64,000 nt of DNA from Phytoseiulus persimilis (lineage: Eukaryota > Arthropoda > Arachnida > Mesostigmata > Phytoseiidae). The DNA lies in NCBI GenBank assembly GCA_037576195.1, contig CM075104.1:22274211-22338210 (forward strand), given 5' to 3'. Made by a program: the position numbers and the translations under genes. Position 1 is the stretch's first letter; each line of letters begins with the position of its first letter. A model generated the notes under the pieces. The model saw nothing but the letters and a program-made list of their open reading frames with translations. It did not search any database and had not been told where the DNA came from. Positions 34,359 through 48,700 of the stretch are shown here, piece by piece.

Positions 34359-37300
34359 AAAATGACGAGAACTCGATGAGCGGCCTGATTAGTCATCGCT
34401 ATTCCGGGAGTGTAAACCAAGAGGCTGGAATTCGTCTGTAACTCGAGGAGACGGAATTTCTGACTGATCCGAGAAGCTTGTTAGCTCCGAAATCGATGAC
34501 GATCAGGGCGGGATTTCGACGACGTCTCGAGAACGAAGAGTGACGATATTCGAGATGGAAGACATCACCGATTTCAGACTCTTCCCGCCGAAATGCTCCT
34601 CTCGAGAAAACAAAACGTATCAGATCGTAGTCGGTTACGAGCGGGTTTTTGTTCTGGCTGTCCGACTGGTTTCGGGATTCCGCTGGTCACCGGTTATGAA
34701 CCGCAACAGATCGCTGGGCCGTTGCTGTGATCGTTATTTTGTAACAGTGATCGGCGGAGTTTTTCTGATTTTTTGAGAGCTTTCCACCAAAAAAGTCGGG
34801 GGACCTTGAGATGGACTTCCACCGCGCGTATCTTCTGCTGTGACGCAATCATCGGGCGTCAGTCTAGTGGTTCATCAGCTGATTACAGCCCATGATGACT
34901 AGCACCTAAACGTGACGTCGCAACAAAATTAGTAAAGACGACGCCAAGCTGCGGAGTAAGGTGAGCCCGGTACCCACCTGTCTAGCCGTTGGACCTGCTC
35001 ACTCACGTGACGAGTCTCGCACGTTCGGTCATGTATGGAGTCCGTTTATCGCCTGCTCCGGGATCTATCGGCGATGCTCGCGGCCACGGCGCCGCCGACG
35101 ACGACGACATCGGTAAACGTCGCACTGAATTTCACAAGCAGCGACGTTGCCACTTGGCGTAACCGACTTCGGTTCACGGCCGGCCGTTCGGATCTAACGG
35201 ATCCTCTGAGCTAGTGAAACCATTGTAAGGCCGGCGCTTGCTTAACCAGCGTGCGAGGGTGGATTTGTTGATTTTGTATGCTTTGCCCGCTCACCATCAT
35301 TCGTCCACTCATTCGCTCACTCATTCATTTTTCCACTTGCTTTGAGCAGATTATGGATGAGCCGCGACAGCACGACGAGCTCGAAATCTGCGAGCCGTCG
35401 TACCGTACTGGTGCTGCGGGGCCCGCCGACTCTTACCCCCAACGAGCAAACCTGGATCCGGGCGCTCAAAATTAGTAGCCACCGCCAAGCTAGGAGCGGT
35501 TGTTGCGAAATATCGTTCTCGCCGCATCCTCCGGGGGGAGAACGTCAGAAGCATGACAGCGAGAGAAGAGGCAGGATCCCCGCTCAATTTTCTGGTGGAC
35601 CATTCAGTCGAAACGACAACGGACTGGATTGTTGCTCGTTGCCCGAAAGGCTGTTATGGCTCGCGGTTCTTTGAACTTAGGGGGCCCCTCCGCCGTCACT
35701 CTATTGAGGAACACGGAAGACGCCTGCTTCTACATAGTTCTAATACAAGCTGCCAACGGCCCTCTACGATGACGTCGACGCCACCAGCGCTGCCGACACA
35801 GGTCGAGGAGCCGGTCTTTGTAGGAATGGTAAATCCTCGACTGCCGACGAATCTATGTCGAGTATTTCCTCGTGAATCGACTCCATCGGGCTCCTCGGTC
35901 GTCCGGGTTCCGGAGCTGAATCGAACGCCACAGCGGCTTCCACCTTCCGACTCAGGCGTCTTTTGGAGAGATGCGCGCAACTATTGTGGTATTGCAGTAC
36001 GTTAAAGGCTTGACGTCGCTGTAAACCGCCGTGGCGGCCGTCGCCGTGTGCCACGGCCGTTCATTTGCCCAACAACCCTTCGTGGGCAACGGGACCGTTT
36101 TGCCCTTGGAGATAAACTTCTGGGCATTACACACAGGCGTCGCAGCCATCGTTCTTCGGATCGGCTATTTTTGAAGAATTCTGGCTCTTGGAATCTTCCC
36201 GCTCGGCAGAACTCCCAAAAGCTCTTCTTCCAGCGATTCTCGATGAGTGTGTCCCGTGCTCTTTCCGATCGGCTCTTGGAAGCTCGTTTTCCCCGGCCAC
36301 AGCGCGGGATCAGTTTCCAGAGCGGAGATGCGCGTCTTCCACAGCGGTGTTTTCCTTTCTCTGCTAACCTGGAATAGATTCCCGCTGAGCTCGTAGAGCG
36401 ATCGGGGTCTCTGAATCGGAGCGCGGCACGGCTCAAAGCCGTGACGTAAGATTCCGCCGCAGATCCGCCGTTTCTTCGGGACGACGAGACCACACCGGCG
36501 GCCAAAAACCAACATGAAACTCGTTACGTAAGCCTTCCCGACAGAGTCGAGATTCTTTTCATCGCGCTCGCTCAAAACAGAGATTCCCCGCGCGGCCGTT
36601 CCGTCCGCGGATTAGTCGGGACGACGGGTGTGACGGCGGGGAAGGCCACTTCGGCAGCGTTCACGGCCGTTCATTGCTTCGACGATCAAGGAGAGCTTCA
36701 AAAGCGAGCCACTACCACCATTACAACAATTGCGGGCTATACTAGACAGAAACTCGAATTCGCGCTGCTGAGCTACGCCTTCACCGGGCGGCCGCTCGAG
36801 GGACCCGAGGAGGATATCGGTTGAGTCATCGCGTCGGGAACGAACCGTGAGAGAGCAAGACCGGGCCACGAACACGATCACCGGGGAGTGTGAGCTCGAA
36901 AGTGAAACGCGTGAGAAGACAAACGGAAAACTGTCCAGCGGACGCTCGCTGCCATCCCCAGCTCCGGAGCGTCGGTTCCGTCGGAAGACGCGGTCCCGAC
37001 GGTGTGTCCACAGATCACGTCTCGGAGACGACCCGTGGGCGGGCAGCGTCCGAGTCAAACACGATATGCTTCTTGAAACGGGCCTTCTCCCCCGCGCTCT
37101 GTCCCCGCCGTTTTTCGTTGTCCGACAACGAACGAATTGGAAGTCTTCTTCGTGTACGCAAAGCGCTCTAAAAATACTGTCGGTATCGTGTTCGCTCCCG
37201 ATGCCATCAGCTGTGGAAATCAGACGATGTGGAATGGATCCGACGCGAGAAGCTCCGACGGAACGGCATTGTTGCCTAGCACATCTACTGTGACCCACTT

Positions 37301-38458
37301 GGAGCTGCGAATCTCTTCCGGCTGACCCGGTCACCAGAAAAGCGAAAGCCCTCATCGAAACCTAGAATTTCCGCGATCCCCGATCGGACCTAGTGCGACA
37401 TGTAACAACTTGCTGAAGCGCACGGTCTCCCTGGAGCACGCAACATTTGCCCGTCAACAGTGATGTCACTCGAAAGTCCCACTCTGCTCAAACATCCGCG
37501 GCGAGACTCCGTCTCCTGGTATCGAGACGGAGCAGCTCCGGGTGTTCAGCTGAAACACTAAGACAATGCGATTTCAGTTCTGACGTCGTCTTATCAGTCT
37601 TCGCTGATGAGACTTTCGCCTTTTCTTCTGAATAATTTCCCCAGACCCGGGCGCTCTGACATTCACGTCACCGTCCAGCCGCCCGTTTGACAACAACGAT
37701 GACGACAGCGAAGATCTTGAATCAGAACAGCCTGAAGAAGAACCCAGGCGAGAACGCTGATCTCAGACAGCAACTTTTTTCCCTCTGGTTGAATGTCGCT
37801 TCTCCCTGGTAGAAAGTGCGGAAGACGGCACGCTTGCGCCGGAGCTGAACTGGGTCAACAAAGCCTCTCCCGCTAACCCAGTAATACCAAATTGGTTTGA
37901 CGGCGGTCACTTCCGGCACGGCGATGCCTTACTGAACTAGTTCGTCTCGCGTCGCAGGCTTACGGCGGCCTACTAAGGTTCGAAGAGCACGCAACGCCAA
38001 TCGGAACGCTCCTCGTGGTGCACCACCTTCAGGATATTTAAATTGGGTCATCAGTTCCGCGGTGGCAGAAAAATCACCTTTTTGCGCGTGACCCGGGTCG
38101 GCGCGTCCCAACCGCTCTCGAAATCTCTGTCCCCGACGGGAGTCGCTCGACGATTGTTGCGCGCAGGTCGAGTACACGGTTCGCCGAAGCAAAAATCAAT
38201 AGTCACAGATTGTGTCAGAGTATTCAGAGAAACCGACGACGGCCTCGAGCAAGTCAGGGCTGGCTGTTCACGCAGGGGGCATCGCACTTCCAATGTCGGT
38301 GTTGCTGTTTCGCAAGGGCCGCGCTTTCGCTATGGATAGAAACTTCTAGAAGTCGTACGTTCGATAAAAACAATGTTTGACGGAACGAGTCACACGTTGA
38401 CGGATCGAAACAGATCAAATCGCGGCGGTGTCCCGAGTTCGACAGCGGGAACCTGCGA

Positions 38459-38487
38459 GGGGGGCGGAGGGGGGGGAGGGGGGGGGG
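38459..38487. repeat. G-rich tract
   Basis: Almost pure G (runs of 6, 9 and 10 separated by single c/a or short breaks) on the plus strand. It is a G-quadruplex-capable or assembly-sensitive tract in the CpG-rich region upstream of Hr4. No gene feature is attached. Confidence 0.8.
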
Positions 38488-40464
38488 TTAATTCGGCCTG
38501 ATCCCGGGTGAGCTGGGCCCCGGTCGTTCTGCACATCGCACGCTCCCACCAACGGTTTTCGGGCTCTTGGGACTCCCTCGAACGGTGAAGTCCGAACGCT
38601 TGCGCAGCGATTGACAGAAATGCCGAAAGAGAACCAGCTGAGCTTGGACGCTTTCCGTCATGACGGGAGGCAACGCACCTCCGTGAACCCGGCGTCCGGA
38701 GTCTCGGCCGCCACAGCAGTCGCGCCAGCAACGAGACCTTGTTCGTGGTGCGTTGTGTATTGGCGGCCAACCCCGGCGGCCGTGAAGGGGCAACGCACCT
38801 TCAATACCCCGAATGGCGCTCACGGACGCTCAGCTGACGACATCACGAGCTACTGACTAACTGAACAGCTTCTGCTGGCGGTGGTGTGGTGTCAGACGTC
38901 GGTCTGGAACAACATGCAAGCTAACCATTCAGAGCTTCCTCGCAGACCTTCCGCTGACCGCGAAGACCTGTCCATAAACTCAATCCCACTCATGCCGGCG
39001 TTCATTCATTCGTTAAACAGTTGCTGCTCATCACGGCTGACTCGTGCAATCGCAGACTGGAACATCTCTTGAGGCAGCTGTCTTTGAGTCCTGGAATTAG
39101 CCAATCCCGATGTTTGAACAAAACGCGAACCGGACGACGGAGGATTATGGTCAGGCGGGCAGGCAGACGACTTCAGTCACGACGACACCTCCATTGAGAA
39201 TCTCATTTACCACTGGCGATAAGTGCTCTTTGAAATCTGATGACGACTCAATCTAACTAAACGGCGACCGCCCGGCACCGCGTGAGGGATCGGAGTTGAT
39301 AAAATTGCCGACTCTGTCAACACAGGGTGAAACTGCGATTCTTTTTGTTGTTCCACTGGGTGGGGGGGCAACGACCAGGCTCCTTGTGGACCGAAGGTCC
39401 GCTTCGGGGCCTCAACAACAACGAAAGGACCGGCGGACCAACAACTGCGGTGATCCCACGGCGTTGACCACCGAGGGACCGATAACGGTTCAGCCGAACA
39501 CCGTTCCCAGCGTTCGTTTGGGAGCGAAAGAATTCCTCGCGTGTCACTCGGAGTCCATGTCCCCGGGCCCTCGAAGCACGGCGGAGACCCCATCAGTTAC
39601 ATTTCCCAGTATTGTTCTCAACGCCAATGATCGAGTTTCGATCCCGCGGCGCTTCTTTTGTCAGTCCGAACCCTTCGACAGATGAACCCACGGTTGAGCA
39701 TGACAGTTGCAGCCGCGGCGGCAGCGGCAGACTTGTTTGTAAACATTACGCTTCCGAAGCGGCCTGCGTAAAGGGGAAACCGAGAAAGAAATCGAAGAGA
39801 AAAAGAAAGTCCGCGGCTGCGACCGGCGGTCAGCCGCGTGCCGATGGAGCTGCTTCACCTTCACTCTTCTGGTATCAGTTTGAACGGCCGTGAACCGGTT
39901 GACAATGAATGAAATACTACAGCAGGTGGACACCGGACAAGTGATTAACAGCCTTCTGACGACTGGCTCTGGGCAGTGGTGTCTAATCCGGGGCTCGGTT
40001 GGGATAAAAATACAACACACTTCTGCAGCGCGGAATGAAGCTTCCAGAGAGGCCCGGATTGACATGCAAAGCGTCGGATCGTCACAGCAGCCGCGCGATT
40101 CTGGTTATGTCCGCCGTGTTCAAGTTCTAGTTGACATTCGAGCGACGCCGATGACTCGACAATGGAACGTTTTCGTTTCGTTCCCTGTGTGATGTCAACT
40201 CGATATTGATTCAGTTCTGACATGTCTTTTTCTTCCATTGGTCCCATGCGCCGTGATTCGTAGCTGTCGCGGAATTCCGCCACAGCGGCCTGTCTCCTTG
40301 TCCGACCACCTCCTACCGCCACCGAGTCACCGTCTGATCACCTCAACCTGCAACCCCTTTCGCCGCGATGTGACGAACATGCGAAATCTTTCACGTGCCC
40401 CCATGTCTCCTTCTGGCCGCTGACGAATCGCTTTTGGGAGCTTCTGCGAGAAGTGCGACTGGAG

Positions 40465-40481
40465 AAAAAAAAAAAAAAAAA
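40465..40481. repeat. Homopolymer run of 17 A
   Basis: Seventeen consecutive A in otherwise CpG-rich sequence. No target-site duplication or retroposed body was recognised next to it, so it is recorded as a simple homopolymer and not as a retroelement tail. Confidence 0.85.
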
Positions 40482-42360
40482 CACGCAAGCATCGTATTGA
40501 CACAGACGATCATATTAGGATTGAGATCCGCAGTGGGCCGATGTCCGACCCTGAACCGAGCAACTCGCTGCGGCCGCGGCTGCTGCCGCAGTGTGCACCA
40601 CGATTTTGGCCTTGTGGCAAACACTTCGTAGCTTTTGTGCTGTTTAGCCGTCATGAAGGGTCGAATAGTGCCGACATTCACTCTGCTGGTAGACTTTCGA
40701 CTCGAGCGTCACGTGCGCCGGAACTCGGCTCGCACATCTCGCCCCCCCGAGCTCCCGACGCGTCCCCTGGACTTCCCGGAGGCGCAAAACGTCCTGGAAC
40801 GGCTGAGATCATCGGGCTCGTCGGGCTGGCGGCCAAGGAAGCCCCACTGTCCACACTACGAGCGATTCCGAAGTCACAACATTGAGAGGGCGTTGCCCCT
40901 TGCGACTCAAATCGCACCGGGTTAGAAACAAACTATATTCTGGAGTTGAATCACAGCTGTCAGCTCTCCCCTTCACTGAGTTTTCGTCCTCGAATTTCCG
41001 ACATCCGGACCCTCGAGCTCCTGAGGAAAGCCCTCGGAGTTTCGACGCTCCGCGCACGGACCCCGGGGGCGCGTTGTGGGTCTCGGCGTCGGTTCCTCTC
41101 GGGCTTCCCGGGTCGGAATCATGCGGATCATCCTCGCTGGGATCCCAAATTCACGTATTCTTTCCGTGTGACACCGATTCGATGGAGCGCTTCCGCGTGT
41201 TCATGAAATGGCGTTTCATCTCCGCGGATCGCCGTTGTGCGCATTGAGTGCTCCGACGAGTGAGGAGTCGGAGGAAGCCGCCGGTTGCCGGGTTGCTTTA
41301 ACCCATTTCAGCTGCGAACGAAGATCAGACCGTGGCCCCGATGTCCACAGAAGGCGCTGCCGCCGAACAGAAAGCCGTCTTCTTCCTGTTGTTGCCAGCA
41401 GCAGCGGTTCTTCATCTTAGGCTCCCTCTTCTTGGTTTTTTCTCCTTTCAGAAGATAGCGCTGACTGGTCATGCAGTTGGCCGACCATCGCGTTGTTGCT
41501 CTTGCTTGATCTTGGCTTTGGTTCCAACAAGTGAGCGCGCGGCGAGCAGCGGGATCATTCTCTGCTGACTGACCCAGATATTCGCCGCCGCCGCCGCCGC
41601 ATCGCCGCGCCGACTGACAGACGGACGAGCAAACGCACACCGCTAGTGAAAGTGTTCCGCGTTCGATAAAGTCGTCGTCGATGCTCGGATTCTACCTCGC
41701 TGAGTGACCGCGAGACGAGCACGGCTTCTGCTGTTACTGTCACTCAGTTGTTGATAAAAATCCACCGGAGACCGGCGCTGGCTCGACGGCATGACCGCAA
41801 CAACAACGAAACCACAACCATCCCAGATTGATCGGCTAATTCGCTCCCGACCCCGTATTCGAGCCAGCGCGAGTTCAGAAGTGGAACACTTATGTTCGAT
41901 GCGCCTTTTTTTCGGTCAATGCATGGATCCCCGTCAAACTGGTGTGAATGAGCGCTGCGCGCCACGCTGTCGATCCGGGTTTCGCGGACGGTCCTAATCG
42001 CCGCTGAACCCTCTTCTGAGCGACCTTCTTCCAACGTGACATTACACCGGGCAGCCGCTGGACGGTTGTGTCTACGGGGTCTCATGAGCCGTTGGCAACA
42101 CCTCCATCCCGCTTCCAGTCCAGACTGGAACACACTTCCTTCCTGGATGAATTTTCTTCCTGGCCACCACCAGCATCGCCATCCTCATCTTTGACGTTGG
42201 CTCCATCACTTCCTGGTCACTTATCGAACCAATACCAGGATTAGAATTGATATCGGCGAAAGTCCTGACACTAATATTCCGAAAAGGAGGTTGCTGGTGT
42301 ATTTGTTCATTCTGTGACGGAGCCCTTCCGGATCTGCGAGCCGGCCGGGTCAGCTCAGGC

Positions 42361-42765
42361 ATGTCAGAAAACGATCAAGTTCATGCACGTTTTGTGAAGC
42401 AGCCTTTTCGAATGAAGCCTTCGGATCGCATCCAGCGGTCGATGAGGCGGGCGAAAATCGTTGCGCTCTTCCAAGACGAGAACGCTACTGAACTTGAATT
42501 GCCAGCGTCTAAGGTCAGTGCGGCAACCCTTGAGATCACTTGGTCTAGATAGACCAGGAAGTATTGGCCGCGAGCAATATTTCAGGAACAGCTCAACCGC
42601 AATCTCGAATGCTGTTACGTCATCGGGGTCGACCAAACGTCACCCTGGAATCGGGTCAAAAGAGATCTCGAGTATTATATACGCTGTTTTGAGCTCAAGC
42701 CGCCGTTGGCAGACCTTCCCGTGGTAACGAACAGTCTCACCAGAAGGAGGTTCTTGGTTGCATAA
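42361..42765 (+). CDS. Candidate two-exon gene, unrecognised (110 aa)
   Basis: ATG at 42361 opens MSENDQVHARFVKQPFRMKP and continues to ATELELPASK at 42513, followed by a gtcagt donor. After a 72-base intron ending atatttcag, the frame continues in phase 0 at 42586 (EQLNRNLECCYVIGVDQTSP; RDLEYYIRCFELKPPLADLP) and stops at 42763-42765. The peptide is charged and helical with no signal peptide and no known domain. A minus-strand frame interrupted by one stop covers 43173-42364, and another plus frame is open for 220 codons from 42693 to 43355, so the true frame and strand are uncertain. Confidence 0.3.
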
Positions 42766-45700
42766 TTTCACCGCAAAGCTCGCTGGAAAACTCGAGCTAC
42801 TCGAGGAAAAGACCGGACAGAGATCAACCAAAGTTGTTTCCCAGGAGTATGAGGGCACTTCAAGATCCCCTGAGCTGGGGAAATTCCGTTCATGGGCCCC
42901 AGTCCCGATGCGGATGGTCAGCCGTATTGATATTTTGCCAATGGTCAGAGGAAGGCATGACTCGGACACGAGCGGTATGGTTGAAGCATGGGGCAAGTTT
43001 CCCTCCTCCAGTGCTGCCCTCTCTCGCACGAGATCTGGGTCGGCAAGGCAATGAACTTGCAAGGGCACGTGATCCGGTAGACTCAGAGAGTGCCACGGGG
43101 CAGGAGCTCGAAGCGCTGAGCAGTCGAGACGAAATTTCCCGCGAACGATTTCTAGCAAGGAGACAGCTGTCATTTGGAAGAGTTCGCACGCACCTTCGAG
43201 AGCGGTTCAATCGAGCCAGCCTCGGAGGAACGACAACCACAGCTTCAAGCCCGGCGAAAGGAACGACAAAACCTGCGAGAGAAGGTTATCCGATATGGGT
43301 AGGCGGCTGCCGAAACGGGCAGACTCGCACTAGAGATCCAGTGCGAGCCCAATGAGCCCCAGGAGTCTCCGACACTGAGGACAACACTGAGTGAGTCACG
43401 TCACCCTCCTCGCCTCAGACGGAAACTGGGTCGCAGTGCCAGTGAACTTGCGAGGCTTTCTAGGGCGCCCTCTAGAGAGCAACGATTTCGATCTCTGCAC
43501 GAAGACTGTCTCGCCCAGCCTGTTACCGGCACTGACGTCTATTCCGAGCACAATACGGACGCTCAATGAGCAACTACAATGAACGACGCGGGATTTGTGC
43601 GAACTGCTTACGTCTTGGGATTAAGAACTTGCCGCCGTCCGTTCACATGAGAGAGATACCCCCTGCTGACGTTCAGCGTGAATCAGTCGCCGGATTCACT
43701 TGCTCAGCGATTTCCGAACCCGAACGGAGTTTTCCGTACGCTCGAGGTATCGGGGTCGTCGAGCTCGAGCCCCCGATTCCGGCGGCCGCGGAGGTAGACA
43801 TCGAGTTGCCGTGAGGGTTCCGGGATTATTTTCAAAGACGCTCCTGAAGATCGGGAGATGGATGCTGAGTCATCGGGAAAGACATAACTTTCGGAAAAGT
43901 CTGCACACCGATCGATGACGGCGCGGATCGGTGAGAAGCGTTCAATGGAGCGGATCGATCGCGCAAGTTGTGCATCTGTTGAACTAGAATTGGATCTCGA
44001 AGGGTTCGACCAACTGTCCCGGAAAATCGATTCTATTGAGTTTCCCCGTCACTTGACGAGGCCACGACGGCATCGGAAACAACAACAACAAGAAGCGTCT
44101 GCCTCCGAGTCTCTCTTCGTTCGTTGGCTCACTGACTAGCTAACTGGCAGGCTGGTGGAAAAGATGACGATGGCGTAATGTGGCATTGGTAAACTAGGTC
44201 GTGTCGACGCACTCCAGCGGGGTCAGGTCGACTGTCGACGCGCTCGAGAGTGCCGAGAGCCACCGCGGAAATACCATGCGACCGATCCTCCGCCAATAGG
44301 GAACTCGTAATGCCAGATGGCATATGATCTACATTCCCTGTAACTATCGCTGTCCCGGTTTGATTATTCTCCGCCCTCGACGTCGGCGGCATGCGTCCCC
44401 GACATGTGCGCGGCGTCTCGGGGCAACAGACGCCGCTCTCGCCAACGGATTCTCAGCACCGCTGACCGCAGCGCTCCGCCTCGTCCAAGTTCTCTGAGTT
44501 CTGAAAACATGTTGTCATTGGTTGATGATCGAACTCCACATTGTTGCGGAACCGTTCCGGTGACTCCGGCTCGGGAGAGGAGTCGACTCCCGTTCTGCAT
44601 GACGCCAGCGTCCGCCGGCGGCGTGCGCTCCGCTCTCTTCTGGCAATCGAGCCGGGCGGATCTGGCTTTGTAGGCGGAAATGGCGCGCAGGAAGTTACAG
44701 GTCGCGCAACGGAGGGTTCCGGGGGGCTCTCGGAGATGCGCTTCCTGATACCAGAAGTCGGCCGATGATCTGTGCGACGACCGACCGACCGACCGAGTTC
44801 GTCGCCAGCCGCATCCCAGACTGCTCGCTGTCTTCAGAGACTTCCGCGTCCGCCCTCGCTCTCCGCCGAGCTCCTCTCGGCTTCGCTCCGCTTTGCCCCA
44901 GGCCATTGAACTTGGGAGGCCGCCGCGCGAGAAGTCGCCGGCTAAGTCCTCTCGTACTGCGCCGATTCGGGGGAATGTTCTCCGCCTCTTGCTTTCCTCC
45001 CGAACGGTGACCGGATCGGTGTCGTCCGACGCAAACGACGCGATCCAGAACGAGGAGTTTTGTCAGCGTTGGTCAGTGAGAACACGAGTTCGCAGCGACG
45101 ACGAGCCACAGCTTTCATGCAGAATCACCTGTTCGGAAGCCCGCCGAAAGTTCCACGGAGCTCAGGTCGTTTCCTGGGGATATTAACATTTCGGAGATCG
45201 TTTAGCCGTCGTTCGAGGTCAGGTCACCGTGTCGACGAACTCCACGGATCCAGGCCAGGAGGCCGACGTCAAGGAAGGCTAGCACGCACGAGAGCGGCTG
45301 AGAGTACGAGCGACCGTTCAGCCTGGCGACAGGCTCCAGGACATATCCAGAAGGCTTCTATTCAGCCTTCCCCCCCCCCTTTCCTCATCCGTCGACTCAG
45401 TTTACGTCATAAGGCGGAAGTTGGCCCCGGGGCCGTAACGGTCGGTGTTCAAGTTATTGGGTGAGGCTCGCGAGCGAGAACTCTACCGCGGGTCGCTCAT
45501 TGTCACCAACCGCTGTCGCCAAGGATGCGACGGGAAAGAAAACGTCGTTCCCGACCGCTCTGGACGCTCGCAGAGGACGGGGACGCCAGCGATTCTCAAC
45601 ACATTCGCATTTTCTCTCCGAGCCGCCCGGCGCGTCGTCCGACTTCTTTCATAACGGCCACCCTCGTGGCGATGTGTTGGTTCTTTGAGTCGTTCTAGTT

Positions 45701-48700
45701 AGGTTATCCGTCTCCCATAAGGCTTGGATGAGTCCTGTCCTTGGCAGAGCGTTCACCCCGCCGTGGCTGGTGACCTACATTCGGGCCGCCGAAGTCCTAG
45801 GGCCCGCGTGCCCGCCCGCGTGCCCGCTTGCCGATCGGACCGATGGTTTCGTGCGGAGGAGAGTATCGGCTCTCTTGAGATTCCGAAACTCGGATCGAAG
45901 CCGGATTCTACGAACAAGGGGAACAAGCTGCCTGAAACGTGAGGTATCACCTTGACCTCCACAAACGGCCGGGAAGCGCGAGATCGTGCGCGAGAAAGGA
46001 ACAGCCGCCGTGAAGTGACCGCGGGGCTCCCGTCGACAATCACCCGGACGAACGAACCCCGTGAGCCTCACCTGGTGGTCAACCTTGGGAGGTGGGAGAA
46101 CATCGCGAGCCACGCTCTCATCTCAGAAGCATCCAGAACAACAAGGGGGGAGGGGGCGGTCTCTGGCTCTCCCGCGGCACGTTGCGCGGCGCGTTCCGAG
46201 CCTTGGAAGTACGACGACCTCGCGCTGACCGACCATTCGACCCACTTGAGTTCGGCTGTATCAAAGGGTTGTTGTGAAGATGAGAAACCGAGATTCAGGT
46301 CACCAGTGAGAGGTGAGCGGTGAACGGAACCAAGTCATAAACGAACCGGGACAAATAGTTGAATAGTCAGCGATGGTTCGAATTGGCGCGAAGGTCTCGA
46401 ATTTCAAGAGTCAGCGATAGCGTATCGTCAGCCAGCGACCGCGCTCCCGAGGCTCCGAGCTCAGAACCGTGAGCTCCGAACGGTTTCGTTTCCGCTGACA
46501 GAGTCGTCTCTGGCTCGCCGACGGGTGGTTTGACCGTGCATCAATCGAACACGTCGCTCTCAGAGGTAGATTGGCCGGAAGTCGAGCGGAGCTCTTGATT
46601 TCCTCCGGCGTAGGATTTCTCGGCTACGTCGAGGGCGAAACGTTGGCGCACAATGCGCGTGTCTGTAGTCGCGTCTGTCTGTCCGTGCGTGCGTTCGGCC
46701 ACCAGTCAGTCTGTTTTTCTGTGTCTCTCCGAAAGAGCGAGCGAAAGTAGAGCACGCCTAAGCAAGATAGTTCCTGTTGTAGGGCCGTTCACCTTGCTGG
46801 CCCTCGACTCCAGCGGCACTCGGCTGGACTGACTGACCCAGTTAGTGTAATGTTTTGTTGTTACTAGCCGCTCACTACACTCCGCTCGGAGAGGGCTAGA
46901 GAAAGTTTACCACGTTACGCGACCGGCCATAGAGACCGCTACTTTCTATATCGCGGACCAGCAGTGATTATGCGAGCGACTCGTGATTCTGAATTCCGAG
47001 CGTCAGGACACGAAGCGGGAGACGGAGAGCTTCACGGAAGTCTCTGACAGGACCGTCAGGACACCGTGTTTCGCGACGTTCCCGAGGCTCTCAATGCACA
47101 GCGTTCATTGTCGTTCTCGTTGTTGTTTTGATTCTCTCCTCCGTCGCGTCGTTGCGAATCGCGCATGTTATGTCATACCACCTTCTTCCCGTCCACTTCC
47201 TCTGCTGATCAACTCAAGGCCCTGAGCCAGTCGGCGGCTGTTGAACCTTCGACCCTATAAGAGAGGCTGACCTCAATTTCGCCGCCCTTCTTACTTGACC
47301 ACTAGTCTGCCAAGAGAAGAATGGAACTCGGCAAAAACCAAGCATAACACAGTGCACGTGTTCAGCTCGTTCTCTGTTTCTCCTGAGGGGGAGTCGGCCT
47401 TCGGGGCTCTGCTCCTGTATTTTGACTCGTTTTCGCCGCTGACCGCCTCGCCACGTTTCCGCCGTCCTCGAGACCTTTGTGAACGCGACGTCACCCCGCA
47501 TCGAAACGGCTCCAAGCCTTGGGGAGGGATCAAGCTCGAAACATCATCACAACCAGACGTTCCGAAACCCGGAAGCGCCAACCGTCCCGCCGGAGACTTG
47601 CGCGAATCGAGCCCCGGAGGAGCCAAAAATCTCTGACCGAAATCTCACACGTGTCCGGGCCTTGGCCCCAGCTGCCAGAGCAGAAGCTGCTTCCGGTGGC
47701 CTTGCGCCAGCGCTGGAATATGTCCTGAGTGTTCCTGGCTTTTCCGTCCGAAGGCTGCGCCGTCTGCCGCCGTCGCTGCTACGGCTCCTCCAACACGGAA
47801 GTCGGGCGAGCATTCACCTCTCCAAAGGTTCTTGGGCAACCTTGCCTCCGAAAGCTCGGGCGAGGCTATCCGACGGCGGCCCCAAGCGCTCGTTTGGTTG
47901 AGCATACGGGCCCAAGATTCACATCCGAATGCCTTCAAACCTTCTTTTTGGAACACATCAGAAGGTCAGTGTTGGATCAGGTCACCGAACATCTGATTCA
48001 GGTTCGCTCCAGGAAGCAGAAACGAGTGAATCTCAATCGAGAGGGGCATCCGCGTCGCGATCGTTCGCGATGTCGATCATCTCATCTTTTTCTCGGGTTT
48101 CGAAGTATCATTGCGGGAGAAGACCCATCGTTTCACTCCTCGATCCACCCCGCTTCCATGAGAAGCCCCATCCATCCCCGGGTTCAGGTTCCGCGTGAAC
48201 CCCTCACTCGCACAATGTTGAGGTTCGGAGCCACCCCACTGGTGCTGCTGGCTAATCCTGGAGCATAACGGTATCTGACGCGAGTTGTGCCTCCTCCTTT
48301 CTCAATAGGACATCGCGATGTGTAGGGCGTGCTAAACTTAACCCATCTAAAGAACCTTCCTCGGTGAACTTTGAGAGGACGTTGACCTAGTTGGGAATCG
48401 AGTAAGCGCCCTCTTGCGGATCCGTCGGCCACTCGAACAAGGCGCGCCGACCTGACTCAGTTGGTAGATCAAAGCTTCGAGGACGGACGTATCACTGCGA
48501 ACCACGAGCCCGAGACCACGCGCAGCCGGCTCGACAGCTCCATGTTCCTGTGATACATCAAAAGCGATTTATTTCCTCTCGAACCTTTTTCCTTCTCCTG
48601 GAATCTTCGTCGAGCCCAGCTTCTACGTTCCACCGCCCGGATCTCGTGTAAATTTTTTCCGCAGGCCGAAAAGTGCTCGGAAGCCTGCTGTAACCGTTCA

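Noticed and set aside
36612-37355. 247-codon minus-strand open frame
   Set aside because: Arg/Ser/Gly-rich with no domain, overlapped by long frames in other phases and on the other strand. This is the pattern produced by CpG-rich non-coding DNA.
40440-40490. Retroposon marked by the 17-A run
   Set aside because: No target-site duplication, reverse transcriptase remnant or retrogene body was recognised next to the A run.
48445-48520. tRNA gene on the plus strand
   Set aside because: An A-box-like phrase (gactcagttggtaga) is present, but there is no B box or matching acceptor stem, so it is at most a relic.
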